This document shows positions 41,645 to 49,576 of a stretch of DNA of 64,000 bases, one piece after another. Source of the stretch: an uncultured Oscillospiraceae bacterium (GTDB lineage: Bacteria > Bacillota > Clostridia > Oscillospirales > Oscillospiraceae); NCBI GenBank assembly GCA_934565415.1, contig CAKTHQ010000004.1, positions 1-64,000 of the forward strand, written 5' to 3'. Each line of letters begins with the position of its first letter. The first letter of the stretch is position 1. The translations under genes and the position numbers were made by a program. A model generated the notes under the pieces. It was not told the DNA's origin. It saw only the letters and a program-made list of their open reading frames with translations, and did not search any database.

Positions 41645-42035
41645 GGTCTTCTCCTCCTTCCAGCCCCAGGCAGAAGAGCTGATTAATCCGCTCCGTCTTT
41701 CCCTCCAGGTAAAGCCGCCCGAACAGAGCCTCTAACCCCGTAGCCTTGGCATACTGGGCAGGGGTAGCCCCCTTGGGGACGGCGTGGACATGGGCATTCT
41801 TGCCTCGGCGGTAGTAGTCCAGCTCCTCCTGGGTCAGCTCCGGCAGGAGCCGGTCAATAAAAGCCGCCTGGGCCGGGGCCTTGACCATAGCCACCGTGCG
41901 CTTGTGCAGCTCCAATACATTGGTATGCCCCTGGGCACAGAGATAGCTGCGGCACAGCAGCTCAAATACGCCGTCCCCAATGTGGGCCAGGCCCAAATTG
42001 GAGATGGCGTCAATTTTGCCCTTGGGTAAATTCAT
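41634..42035 (-). CDS. mrnC: Mini-ribonuclease III
   Basis: A 133-residue RNase III domain without a dsRNA-binding domain. LAHIGDGVFELLCRSYL is the RNase III signature; VKAPAQAAFIDRLLPELTQEE and YYRRGKNAHVHAVPKGATPAQY are typical of MrnC, which matures 23S rRNA. The start ATG at 42035 overlaps the upstream stop (ATGA). There is no good ribosome site, so translation is probably coupled to the upstream gene. Confidence 0.92.
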   Translation of the reverse strand: MNLPKGKIDAISNLGLAHIGDGVFELLCRSYLCAQGHTNVLELHKRTVAMVKAPAQAAFIDRLLPELTQEELDYYRRGKNAHVHAVPKGATPAQYAKATGLEALFGRLYLEGKTERINQLFCLGLEGGEDHGL

Positions 42036-42550
42036 TTGAAAATAGTTTTCCAAAAGCGATTTCCTCGATTCCATAAAAACTGGGCGCAAAACCCGGTAAA
42101 GCATCCGGTAATAATACTGATGGCAATCATAATGGGCAGGTACATCATAAGTCCCGGGGTTCCGGAGACCAGCACCGCCACAATCATCTGTCCCACACTG
42201 TGGGCCACGGCACCGGCACAGCCCGCCACCCAAAGCTGGTTGTCCTTCAGAATTTTCCGCAGGGCGATGGTCACCAAAATGGCCAGGAACCCGCCCCCGG
42301 CAGAGTAGAGAATGGTGCTGAAGTTTCCGGCAAAGATGGCACCCAAAAAAATTCTGGCCGCCAGCACCGCCACCCCCGCGCCGGGGCCCATGAGGCATAC
42401 GGTAAAGACGGTAACGATATTGCTCAGCCCCAGCTTAACCCCCGGGATGGGCACCGGGGCCGGGATCTGAGCTTCGATCATAAAGATGGTCAGGGCAATG
42501 GCCGTAAGCAGTGCCAAAAGAACCATTTTTCGTGTTTTCAGGGGAGACAC
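42032..42550 (-). CDS. Gx transporter-family / heptaprenyl diphosphate synthase component I-like membrane protein
   Basis: A 172-residue integral membrane protein with five to six helices. PVPIPGVKLGLSNIVTVFTV and LGAIFAGNFSTILYSAGGGFLA are typical of the Gx transporter/Hpre_diP_synt_I family, related to ECF transporter S-components. Despite the family name, transport of a small substrate (possibly an isoprenoid or quinone precursor) is more likely than synthesis. It is the first gene of the set with mrnC and rqcH. Confidence 0.8.
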   Translation of the reverse strand: MSPLKTRKMVLLALLTAIALTIFMIEAQIPAPVPIPGVKLGLSNIVTVFTVCLMGPGAGVAVLAARIFLGAIFAGNFSTILYSAGGGFLAILVTIALRKILKDNQLWVAGCAGAVAHSVGQMIVAVLVSGTPGLMMYLPIMIAISIITGCFTGFCAQFLWNRGNRFWKTIFK

Positions 42551-42593
42551 CTCCGTATATGGCTTTGTTTTCCCCCATCATACCAGAAAACCC

Positions 42594-42620
42594 CCGCAAA
42601 GTAAAGCGGGGGCTTTCGTG
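42594..42620 (+). terminator. Hairpin in the divergent intergenic region
   Basis: CCCCCGC/GCGGGGG with loop AAAGTAAA followed by CTTTCG, between the divergent 42550 gene and tadA. Confidence 0.5.
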
Positions 42621-42653
42621 GGATTATTTCCGGAAACGGATATATACTTTCCC

Positions 42654-42682
42654 TTGACGGTGCCGGTATCCTTGGGTATGAT
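42654..42682 (+). promoter_or_regulatory. tadA-spoIIP promoter
   Basis: TTGACG (42654-42659), 17-bp spacer, TATGAT (42677-42682), 23 bp before the tadA start codon. Confidence 0.75.
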
Positions 42683-42705
42683 AGCTCCAAAAGGAGGCAT
42701 TGGGA

Positions 42706-43197
42706 ATGGAAGATTTGGATTATATGCAGGAGGCTTTTCGCCTGGCCCAGGAGGCTTTTGCGGCCGGAGAGGTACCGGTAGGCTGCGTCGTTGTATGCGA
42801 CGGAGCCATTGTCGGCCGGGGCCGGAACCGGCGGGAGGAGCGGAAGAACGCCCTGTGCCACGCGGAGATTGAGGCCATCCGGCAGGCCTGCAGCACCTTG
42901 GGAGGCTGGCGGCTGTGGAAGTGCACCCTGTATGTAACCTTGGAGCCCTGCCCCATGTGCGCCGGGGCCATTTTGCAGGCGAGAATCCCAAAGGTAGTAT
43001 TCGGAGCCCGGGACGAGAAGTTCGGTGCCTGCGGGTCGGTATGTGACCTGTTCTCCATGAATTTTAACCACCACCCCCAGACGGAAGGGGGACTTCTGGA
43101 AGCGGAGGTGAAAGAGCTGATGCAGGCCTTTTTCCGGGAGCTGCGGGTAACGCTGAAGGCCAGGCCCAAATGGCGGAAACCGACAGACGGTGAATAA
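42706..43197 (+). CDS. tadA: tRNA-specific adenosine-34 deaminase
   Basis: A 163-residue cytidine-deaminase-fold protein. The zinc site is complete: CHAEIEAI (His and catalytic Glu) and PCPMCAGAI (two Cys). FGARDEKFGACGSV is typical of TadA, which makes inosine at position 34 of tRNA-Arg(ACG). The start ATG at 42706 follows AAGGAGG; an upstream TTG is rejected. spoIIP follows after 26 bp. Confidence 0.95.
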   Translation: MEDLDYMQEAFRLAQEAFAAGEVPVGCVVVCDGAIVGRGRNRREERKNALCHAEIEAIRQACSTLGGWRLWKCTLYVTLEPCPMCAGAILQARIPKVVFGARDEKFGACGSVCDLFSMNFNHHPQTEGGLLEAEVKELMQAFFRELRVTLKARPKWRKPTDGE

Positions 43198-43223
43198 AAC
43201 ACATTTCCTGGGAGGTGATCCCC

Positions 43224-44207
43224 TTGACATCCTACGAAAAAAGCCTGCGGTTTGGTTCCTGGGTGGTGGTCTGTTCGCTGCTTCTGCGGCTGTGCTCCGA
43301 AGGGTATCCCGCAAAGCTCAAAGCCATCCTTATAAATTCAGAGACCGGACAAGCTGTCCGGTCTTCTTTGTCGGAACCTGTATTTGCTTACCCGCCGGAG
43401 TCTCCCCCGCCTGCTCAAGCGGCCCCCGTTGAGACCACCGAAGCGACGGAGGCCCCCGCCCCGCCGGAACCCCTGGTATTTACGGAAGCGGATACGGTCT
43501 CCCTCTACAATACCGCCGGCCTGAATGTGGACCCTATGGCCCTTTTACGGGCAGAAATGACACTTCCGGAATCAGAGGGCCCCCAGGTGCTTTTGTACAG
43601 CACCCACGCCACAGAAAGCTATACCAAAACGCAGGAGAACTACCTGGAATCCGCTGCCTACCGGACGCTGGACCCGGACTATAACGTACTCTCTTTGGGG
43701 GCTGCCCTGAAAACAGAACTGGAAGCGCTTGGTATTGAAACCGTCCGGGACGAAACCCTCCACGACTATCCTTCCTACAATGCCGCCTACAGTCATTCCC
43801 GGAAAACGGTCCGGCAGTACTTAAAGGACACGCCCTCCCTTGCCCTGAGCCTGGACCTCCATCGGGATGCCGCGGATACCGCCTCCGGCCAACTGCGGCC
43901 GCTTGCCAACGTAGAAGGTGCTTCTGCCGCCCAAATCATGCTGGTAGTGGGCACCGACGCCCGGCTTTCCAACCCGAACTGGCAGAAAAATCTTTCCCTG
44001 GCGCTGAAGCTCCAAGCCCTTTTGGAGCGCATCAGTCCGGGAATCACCCGGCCAACCTGCCTGCGGCCTCAACGCTTCAATCAGGACCTGAGCCCCGGCT
44101 GCCTGCTTATTGAAATCGGCGGCGCCGGAAACACCCATGCAGAAGCCCTGGCTGCCTTGCCGGTACTGGCCCAAGCCATTGCGCAGCTTCTTCAGCGGCT
44201 GCAGTAG
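43224..44207 (+). CDS. spoIIP: Stage II sporulation protein P (peptidoglycan amidase/endopeptidase)
   Basis: A 327-residue protein with one N-terminal membrane helix, a Pro/Ala/Thr-rich external linker (residues 55-85) and the SpoIIP domain. VLLYSTHATESYT holds the zinc histidine and glutamate, ALSLDLHRDAA the second metal segment, and IEIGGAGNTHAEA the third. SpoIIP with SpoIID degrades septal peptidoglycan during engulfment. The start is TTG at 43224, 8 bases after GGAGG; a GTG at 43215 overlaps that ribosome site and is rejected. Confidence 0.92.
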   Translation: MTSYEKSLRFGSWVVVCSLLLRLCSEGYPAKLKAILINSETGQAVRSSLSEPVFAYPPESPPPAQAAPVETTEATEAPAPPEPLVFTEADTVSLYNTAGLNVDPMALLRAEMTLPESEGPQVLLYSTHATESYTKTQENYLESAAYRTLDPDYNVLSLGAALKTELEALGIETVRDETLHDYPSYNAAYSHSRKTVRQYLKDTPSLALSLDLHRDAADTASGQLRPLANVEGASAAQIMLVVGTDARLSNPNWQKNLSLALKLQALLERISPGITRPTCLRPQRFNQDLSPGCLLIEIGGAGNTHAEALAALPVLAQAIAQLLQRLQ

Positions 44208-44229
44208 CCCTTTGTCGCTTCCAGCGGAT

Positions 44230-44406
44230 GATCATAAAAGCAGCAGCCTGGCTCTGGATATAAGCCAGGTGGGCCGCGACTTTTACCGGATGGAAGAGGG
44301 CAAAGAGGACGGCCAGGGCCTTTATACCGGCGAATTCATGGCCCAGTACTCCTGGGCAGAGGATGCGGCCGGGTACCTGGACCGAAAGAGCGGCGCACTG
44401 CTGTAA
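44230..44406 (+). pseudogene. Remnant of a SARP-type transcriptional activator domain
   Basis: An in-frame stretch just after spoIIP reads DISQVGRDFYRMEEG then LYTGEFMAQYSWAEDAAGYL. This matches the end of the bacterial transcriptional activator (SARP/BTAD) domain, where a YxGxFL..YSWAE motif is common. There is no start or ribosome site and nothing upstream belongs to it, so it is a decayed gene end. Confidence 0.45.
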
Positions 44407-44422
44407 TTTTCCATATTGAATA

Positions 44423-44466
44423 CACCGCCCGGAGCTCTTATCCAAGCCTCCGGGCGGTGCAGTTTT
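44423..44466 (+). terminator. Rho-independent terminator after spoIIP region
   Basis: Perfect 12-bp stem CACCGCCCGGAG/CTCCGGGCGGTG followed by CAGTTTTTTA. Confidence 0.85.
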
Positions 44467-44545
44467 TTATATCAAGCATTTCTTACCGCGCAGGCGGTAT
44501 TTCACCTGCCCGCAGGACGGATTCTTTGGAGCTGCAAGAGGTATT

Positions 44546-45445
44546 TTACAGCCCTTCCAGGCCCTTGGGATAAAAGAACCGCAGCTTTTCCTCTGCCAGA
44601 GCGATGTGAATCTTTTCTGCCTTCATCAGCTCCCCGTCCAGGTTCACGGCGGTGGGGCCGTCGGCAGTGATGGTCAGTTCCTTCGTCCTGTAATGGCGGA
44701 TGAATTCCGGCAGCTCCCGGTAGCGGCCGGCCTTATATTTGCCGATGAGCCCCGGCACCTGGAGCCGTGTCACTTTTTTGACGGTGAGCACCTCCAAAAC
44801 CCCGTCGGTGGGGTCCGCCGTGGGCACCGGGCAGAAACCGCCGCCATAGTAGCGCCCATTGCAGACGCAGACCATGGTCATTTCCTCGTCCAGGCGGGTT
44901 TCGTCAATGTCCACCCGCAGGTGCTGACTGACGCCCCGGGCTACGTTGACCACTGCGGAGGCCGCATAGGCCCGGAAGCCATGCAGCAGCGGCAGCCGTT
45001 TATAGCTGGCCACATCCGTACCGATGCGGGCATCCAGTCCCACGGAGCAGATGTTTAATGCCAGACGGCCGTTGCAGCGGATCATGTCCAGCACCGCCTC
45101 CTCCGGGTCCAGAAGCCGCTCTAAGCTCCGGAAGGCCCTGGGCTCGGAGAACAGCCGAACAAAGTCGTTGCCGCTGCCCCCGGCCAGCACCGTTACCGCA
45201 GCATTTGGGAACCCCGCTGCCCCGGCGGCTACCTCGTTCAGGGTGCCGTCCCCGCCGCAGGCGTAGATGCGATAGTCCTCCCCGGTCCGGGCAGCCTCCC
45301 GGGCCAGACGGAAGCAGTCCCCGGGGGCCTGGGAAATCTCCACCCGGTAGTCCAGCCCCCGGCAGCATTCTACAATGGTTTTGCTCACTGCCTTGGTCCG
45401 ATCAAAGCTTCCCGCCGCAGGGTTGATGAGGAACAGATGCTTCAT
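44546..45445 (-). CDS. Diacylglycerol kinase-family lipid kinase (DgkB/YegS-like)
   Basis: A 299-residue protein with the lipid-kinase signatures LINPAAGSFDRTK (nucleotide loop), ACGGDGTLNEVAAG and AGGSGNDFVRLF, and a C-terminal beta-sandwich domain. It probably phosphorylates diacylglycerol or a related lipid at the membrane. The start at 45445 overlaps the upstream methyltransferase stop (ATGA), so it is translated by coupling; an upstream extension is rejected. Confidence 0.9.
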   Translation of the reverse strand: MKHLFLINPAAGSFDRTKAVSKTIVECCRGLDYRVEISQAPGDCFRLAREAARTGEDYRIYACGGDGTLNEVAAGAAGFPNAAVTVLAGGSGNDFVRLFSEPRAFRSLERLLDPEEAVLDMIRCNGRLALNICSVGLDARIGTDVASYKRLPLLHGFRAYAASAVVNVARGVSQHLRVDIDETRLDEEMTMVCVCNGRYYGGGFCPVPTADPTDGVLEVLTVKKVTRLQVPGLIGKYKAGRYRELPEFIRHYRTKELTITADGPTAVNLDGELMKAEKIHIALAEEKLRFFYPKGLEGL

Positions 45446-46578
45446 TTCTCTTTCTTTCTGGGCGCGCCCGTGTACATATAGTAGTCGCACTTAATCATGC
45501 CGTTGTAGAGCTTCCGCTTCTTATCCGCCCGTTTGCCGAAGTAATGCTCAAACTCCGGCTCGGAGGTGATGATATACTTTTTCCAGCCGTCGGCAAATTT
45601 CAGGTGCCGCCCCAGGTCGGCGTACAGCCGCTGGGCGCTCTTCTGCTCCATCATCCGCTGGCCGTAGGGGGGATTGGCAATGAAGATGCCCTCGTCGCAG
45701 GGCAGGCTCATCTTGGTGGCGTCCCCGTCCCGGAACTCAATCAGGTCTCCCAGCCCAGCCTTCCGGGCATTGGCCATGGAGAGGGACACGCACTTGGGGT
45801 CGTTGTCGGAGCCCAGGATGCGGTAGTTGCCGTGGAATTCCTTATCCTTGGCCTCGGTGCGGACCTGACCCCAGAGCTTGGGGTCCAGCCAGGCAAAGGC
45901 CTCGGCGGAGAACCGGCGGTAGGCCCCGGGGGCCTTGTTCTTGGCGATCATGGCCGCCTCGATGGGAATGGTGCCGCTGCCGCAGAAGCCGTCCCACAGG
46001 AACTCCCGGCCCCGGTACCTGGTCAGCATTACCATAGCAGCCGCCAGCGTCTCCCGCAGGGGGGCATCGTTGCCGTTGGCCCGGTAGCCCCGCTTGTGGA
46101 GCCCCGGCCCGGTGGTATCCAGGTACAGCTGGACCCGGTCGTTCATCAGGGAGAACTGGAGCTGGTACTTTGCCCCGGTCTCCGGCAGCCAGCTGACGCC
46201 GTATTTTTCGCCCAGCCGCCTGGATGCGGCCTTTTTCACAATGGCCTGGCAGTCCGGCACGCTCATAAGCTGGCTGTTCAGGCAGTGGCCCTTCACCGGG
46301 AAGCAGCCGTCCTTGGGGATAAAGTTTTCCAGGGGGGTATTATAAACGCCCTGGAACAGCTCTTCAAAGGTGGCGGCCTTAAAATCCGCCAGCACAATCA
46401 GCACCCGCTCGCCGGTGCGCAGGCATACGTTGGCCTTGGCCAGGGCCAGGCCGTCGCCGGAAAACAGCACCCGGCCGTTTTCCACCCGGACATTCTGCAT
46501 ATCCAGTCTTCTTAATTCGTCCCCGGCCAGCCCTTCCAGGCCAAACAGGCAGGGTACGGAAAATTCCATTTGATCCAT
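45442..46578 (-). CDS. THUMP-domain class I SAM-dependent RNA methyltransferase (RlmL/YpsC-like)
   Basis: A 378-residue protein with an N-terminal ferredoxin-like plus THUMP domain (about 1-165), SAM motif I in FLWDGFCGSGTIPIEAAMIA near residue 195, and catalytic motif IV ANPPYGQRM near residue 285. It belongs to the RlmL/TrmN group that makes m2G in 23S rRNA or tRNA; the position modified cannot be told from sequence. Operon with the lipid kinase. Confidence 0.9.
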   Translation of the reverse strand: MDQMEFSVPCLFGLEGLAGDELRRLDMQNVRVENGRVLFSGDGLALAKANVCLRTGERVLIVLADFKAATFEELFQGVYNTPLENFIPKDGCFPVKGHCLNSQLMSVPDCQAIVKKAASRRLGEKYGVSWLPETGAKYQLQFSLMNDRVQLYLDTTGPGLHKRGYRANGNDAPLRETLAAAMVMLTRYRGREFLWDGFCGSGTIPIEAAMIAKNKAPGAYRRFSAEAFAWLDPKLWGQVRTEAKDKEFHGNYRILGSDNDPKCVSLSMANARKAGLGDLIEFRDGDATKMSLPCDEGIFIANPPYGQRMMEQKSAQRLYADLGRHLKFADGWKKYIITSEPEFEHYFGKRADKKRKLYNGMIKCDYYMYTGAPRKKEK

Positions 46579-46599
46579 TCTTTTCTCACTTTCTTATTG

Positions 46600-46672
46600 T
46601 CATTGCGAACCGGTCCGCAGACTGGTGTGGTGACCGAAGGGAATCCCCTTGCGGGGCAATCCCCAAAGGTTT
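46600..46672. repeat. Dispersed intergenic repeat, REP-like family
   Basis: TCATTGCGAACCGGTCCGCA, then GACTGGTGTGGTGACC and GAATCCCCTTGCGGGGCAAT. It shares the CATTGC..CTGGTGTGG layout with the copies at 3199-3271 and lies between the methyltransferase and queH. Confidence 0.65.
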
Positions 46673-46691
46673 CAAACCGTTTTGTGAATTC

Positions 46692-47237
46692 TCAGGGGAT
46701 GATCTTACTCTTCTTCAAATACCGCTCTTCCTCGGAAAAGACGCAGCCGCAGTACTTCTGCATATAAAAGCCCAGCTCCCGGGCCCGCTCCTGACCGGCC
46801 CGGAAATAGGGGCGGAAATCCCGGTACAGGAACTCCACGCCGTACTCCAGGGCCGCCCGCTCCGCCACCTCTTTCATAAGCTCATGCTTCTGATAGGGGC
46901 TGATGAACAAAGAGGAGGTAAAGCTGTCGAAGCCCCCTTCCTTGGCCATCCGGGCCGCCTCAAGCAGCCGGAACTCGTAGCACTTGACGCAGCGGTTTTC
47001 AATGTCATCGGCCACCGCCCGGACAAAGGGCCGCAGGCCGTAGTCGTTGCGCTCCAAAAGGGGCAGGTCGATGGTCTGGGCGTACTCCCGCAGGCAGTTC
47101 CGCCGGGCCCGGTACTCCGTAAAGGGATGGATATTGGGGTTGTACCAGTAGCCGGTCACCTCAAAATGGTCCCCCCGCAGAACATCAATGCACTGATTGG
47201 CGCAGGGGGCACAGCAGATATGCAAAAGGGTCTTCAT
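46692..47237 (-). CDS. queH: Epoxyqueuosine reductase QueH
   Basis: A 181-residue DUF208 protein. LLHICCAPCANQC gives the first metal-binding cysteines (CC, C), WYNPNIHPFTEYRAR is a family signature, NRCVKCYEFRLLEAA the second cysteine pair, and FYMQKYCGCVFSEEER the C-terminal cysteines. QueH reduces epoxyqueuosine in the last step of queuosine synthesis and is the common form in clostridia. Single gene; good length. Confidence 0.93.
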   Translation of the reverse strand: MKTLLHICCAPCANQCIDVLRGDHFEVTGYWYNPNIHPFTEYRARRNCLREYAQTIDLPLLERNDYGLRPFVRAVADDIENRCVKCYEFRLLEAARMAKEGGFDSFTSSLFISPYQKHELMKEVAERAALEYGVEFLYRDFRPYFRAGQERARELGFYMQKYCGCVFSEEERYLKKSKIIP

Positions 47238-47422
47238 ATGCGCCTCCGGGTAAGTATTTGGTATACTATATCATGGATTTTCTTGTAAAGCAATATGATT
47301 TGGAAACAAATTCGCAAACAGAGGCCGTCCCCTGCCCCTTTCCCGGAAAAATCCCGCCCCGGGAAAATTCCGAATTTTCCGGTTCTCCCCGAAACGCTTC
47401 CCATTCTCCGAAGAAAAAACAC

Positions 47423-47451
47423 TTGCAAACCCGGCACATCTATGTTATAAT
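47423..47451 (+). promoter_or_regulatory. Promoter of the tRNA-Gln/tRNA-Lys unit
   Basis: TTGCAA (47423-47428), 17 bp, TATAAT (47446-47451), 23 bp before tRNA-Gln. Confidence 0.85.
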
Positions 47452-47474
47452 GCTCAGTGTGCCCGGTCAAATAT

Positions 47475-47549
47475 TGGGATGTCGCCAAGCGGTAAGGCAC
47501 CAGACTTTGACTCTGGCATTCGTCGGTTCAAATCCGGCCATCCCAGCCA
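47475..47549 (+). tRNA. tRNA-Gln (anticodon TTG)
   Basis: Acceptor TGGGATG pairs with CATCCCA; anticodon loop CTTTGAC (TTG); T-arm CGGTTCAAATCCG; encoded CCA. Confidence 0.96.
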
Positions 47550-47553
47550 ACAT

Positions 47554-47629
47554 GATCCGCTAGCTCAGTTGGCAGAGCAACTGCCTTTTAAGCAGTGGGT
47601 CCGGGGTTCGAATCCCCGGCGGGTCACCA
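47554..47629 (+). tRNA. tRNA-Lys (anticodon TTT), integration target
   Basis: Acceptor GATCCGC with GCGGGTC, anticodon loop CTTTTAA (TTT), T-arm GGGGTTCGAATCCCC, encoded CCA. The last 22 nt plus AAT are exactly repeated at 47764-47788. Confidence 0.96.
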
Positions 47630-47788
47630 AATGAAAAGAGGCCATCGCCATCGGCGGTGGTCTCTTTTCGTTCAGGCGGTATGGGGGATTCGAACCCATT
47701 CAATCAAGCTGCCGGCGGCAGCTTGGATGCCCCCGGCTCGACGGGGGCATCTCCATAATTTCCTCGAATCCCCGGCGGGTCACCAAAT
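47608..47788 (+). repeat. 25-bp attachment-site duplication of the tRNA-Lys 3' end
   Basis: TCGAATCCCCGGCGGGTCAC followed by CAAAT occurs at 47608-47632 (inside tRNA-Lys) and exactly again at 47764-47788. The 131 bp between hold the tRNA terminator (GAAAAGAGGCC..GGTCTCTTTTC, 47633-47670), a GGGGGATTCGAACCC T-arm-like piece, and two hairpins (AAGCTGCC/GGCAGCTT and GATGCCCC/GGGGGCATC). It looks like the collapsed remains of an earlier integrated element. Confidence 0.75.
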
Positions 47789-47841
47789 CCCCTAGAAGCT
47801 CTAGCGCTTCTAGGGGATTTTGCATACTCTGATTTCTATTA

Positions 47842-47888
47842 CTAGACCCACTGCCCGAACCTCAATTTCTGAGAAAGGCAGTGGGTCT
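47842..47888 (+). promoter_or_regulatory. Hairpin in front of the integrase start
   Basis: Perfect 13-bp stem TAGACCCACTGCC/GGCAGTGGGTCTA around a 21-nt loop, ending 5 bp before the integrase start. It could limit integrase translation or be part of the attachment-site arms. A separate hairpin with CCCCTAGAAGC arms lies at 47787-47822. Confidence 0.5.
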
Positions 47889-47893
47889 AATTT

Positions 47894-48826
47894 ATGGCAA
47901 AAATGCGGATTCAAATGACGCAAAAAAGTTGGAAGATTGAAGAGGCGTTTCCTCGCTTCGTGAAAGCGCAAGCGGCAAAGGGGGTGACGGATAAGACGAT
48001 TCTTACTTACAACCGACACTTCCATGCTCTGAGCTACCACCTGGACATGACGAAGACTTTTGACGAACTGACGAAGGACGATCTGGATTCCATGCTTGTT
48101 TCCCTGCGCAAAAGCGGGGTATCTCCCAATACAATCAGCAGCTATGCAAGAGTATTCCGCACATTCCTGAAATGGTGCAGAGGAGAGGGCTACACGGATT
48201 TAAGTCTTCCCAATATTCAGGACAAGGAAACCGTAAAAGGGTCTTACACAGGCGAAGAACTGATCGCCCTTTTGAAAAAGCCCGCAAAGGACTGCGATTT
48301 CTGCGAATTCCGGAATTGGGTGATTGTAAACTTCCTAATAAATTCCGGCTGCCGTGCTGGAACCATCCGCAGTATTCAAAACAGAGATGTTTCTTTGGCA
48401 GATAAACGGGCCATCTACAGCCACACCAAAACAGGAAAATTGCAATCGGTTCCGCTGTGCAGCCAAATGGTAAAGATTCTATCGGAATATATGGTCATTC
48501 GTGGCGGCGCACCTGAAGACTATTTGTTTTGCACGGTCTACGGGGAAATGATGTCTGAAAACGCTTTGGCTTGCGCAATCAAGAAATATAATCATCGTCG
48601 GGGCGTTTCCCGAACAAGCATCCACCTGTTCCGCCACACCTTTGCCCGAAAGTACCTTGTGGATTGCGGCGGGGATGCCTTTATGCTCCAAAAGCTGCTT
48701 GGTCACAGCACCCTTGCCATGACGAAACACTATTGCGCTATCTACGATACGGATTTAACAGATAGCTACGACACCCTTTCCCCATTGGCGCAGTTCACAA
48801 AGGAGAAGCAGCGCATCCGGAAATAA
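47894..48826 (+). CDS. int: Tyrosine site-specific recombinase (integrase)
   Basis: A 310-residue phage-type integrase with an N-terminal SAM-like DNA-binding domain (about 14-100) and a catalytic domain containing Arg in SGCRAGTIRSIQ, HLFRHTFARKYL (His, Arg), LLGHSTLAMTKHY (His and nucleophile Tyr). All catalytic residues are present. It lies next to the duplicated tRNA-Lys end, the usual layout for a tRNA-targeting integrase. A 13-bp hairpin directly precedes its start; no strong ribosome site is visible, so translation may be low. Confidence 0.92.
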   Translation: MAKMRIQMTQKSWKIEEAFPRFVKAQAAKGVTDKTILTYNRHFHALSYHLDMTKTFDELTKDDLDSMLVSLRKSGVSPNTISSYARVFRTFLKWCRGEGYTDLSLPNIQDKETVKGSYTGEELIALLKKPAKDCDFCEFRNWVIVNFLINSGCRAGTIRSIQNRDVSLADKRAIYSHTKTGKLQSVPLCSQMVKILSEYMVIRGGAPEDYLFCTVYGEMMSENALACAIKKYNHRRGVSRTSIHLFRHTFARKYLVDCGGDAFMLQKLLGHSTLAMTKHYCAIYDTDLTDSYDTLSPLAQFTKEKQRIRK

Positions 48827-48842
48827 ACCAGAAGAAAACATA

Positions 48843-48882
48843 AAAGGAGTAAGAAGCATTCACGTTTCTTACTCCTTTTTAA
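48843..48882. terminator. Bidirectional terminator
   Basis: AAAGGAGTAAGAA/TTCTTACTCCTTT stem with U-runs on both strands, between the convergent integrase and RloB-like genes. Confidence 0.85.
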
Positions 48883-48887
48883 CATCT

Positions 48888-49574
48888 TTACTTTAACAAT
48901 TCGGCAATATACGGTTTTAATTCAAGGATCAAATGATGAACCATTGTACAAGGATCACGCTGGGATGCTTTCATTGTATCGTCATAAGACTGTTCAATCC
49001 GTGTTGCATTATTCACTGCTGTTTTTAAACTACCGTGTGTAATCGCAAGGTTAAATACATCGGGATCGTTCTTTTTATAACCATTTTTACTAATTCCCCA
49101 GCTTTTAAAAATTTCACTCAGCTTTCTCGTCAAGTCATCTCTGTGCAAAGCTGAATCAGAATAGTTAAAATGAAGATATATCCAATATTCAAAAGACTGA
49201 TTACTCCATGCAACCCTAAAACCATATTTTTCTGCTAATTCAATTGCCTCGTCGAAGTCCTGAAAATCATCTTTATCAAACACCACCCATACTTGGCTAT
49301 ATACAATATTAGCATTGCGTACAATCTTCGCAGTCTCTTGCACAAGACTTATGGTGCATTTTCCCTCCCCCTGAGCTGTTATTGTTGGTTTTTCAATATC
49401 GATGCTCTGACCATATTTATCGTTAATGTATTTGGCAAGTCCTTCAAAATATAACGGTTCTGTTTTCTTTCCTTCAGAAACAATCAAAAAGGAATTAGGT
49501 TTTGGAGTGAGTAATTCTCTCTTACGTTCTTGTAATTTTGCTCGTTTCTTTTTAAACAAGTCATCAGTACCCAT
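48888..49574 (-). CDS. rloB: RloB-like protein (TOPRIM-type nuclease partner of the ATPase)
   Basis: A 228-residue protein of the RloB family: basic N-terminus (FKKKRAKLQERKRELL), FLIVSEGKKTEPLYFEGL (TOPRIM-like acidic loop), VWVVFDKDDFQDFDEAIELA (the D-X-D segment) and WSNQSFEYWIYLHF. Together with the upstream AAA ATPase (2-bp gap) it forms an Rlo/PARIS-like ATPase plus TOPRIM pair, which in studied cases detects phage proteins and triggers an RNA- or DNA-cutting response. The pair is intact here. Confidence 0.82.
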   Translation of the reverse strand: MGTDDLFKKKRAKLQERKRELLTPKPNSFLIVSEGKKTEPLYFEGLAKYINDKYGQSIDIEKPTITAQGEGKCTISLVQETAKIVRNANIVYSQVWVVFDKDDFQDFDEAIELAEKYGFRVAWSNQSFEYWIYLHFNYSDSALHRDDLTRKLSEIFKSWGISKNGYKKNDPDVFNLAITHGSLKTAVNNATRIEQSYDDTMKASQRDPCTMVHHLILELKPYIAELLK

Positions 49575-49576
49575 TC

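Noticed and set aside
47680..47705. A second tRNA at the GGGGGATTCGAACCC segment
   Set aside because: Only a T-arm-like piece is present; no anticodon arm or acceptor partner can be folded.
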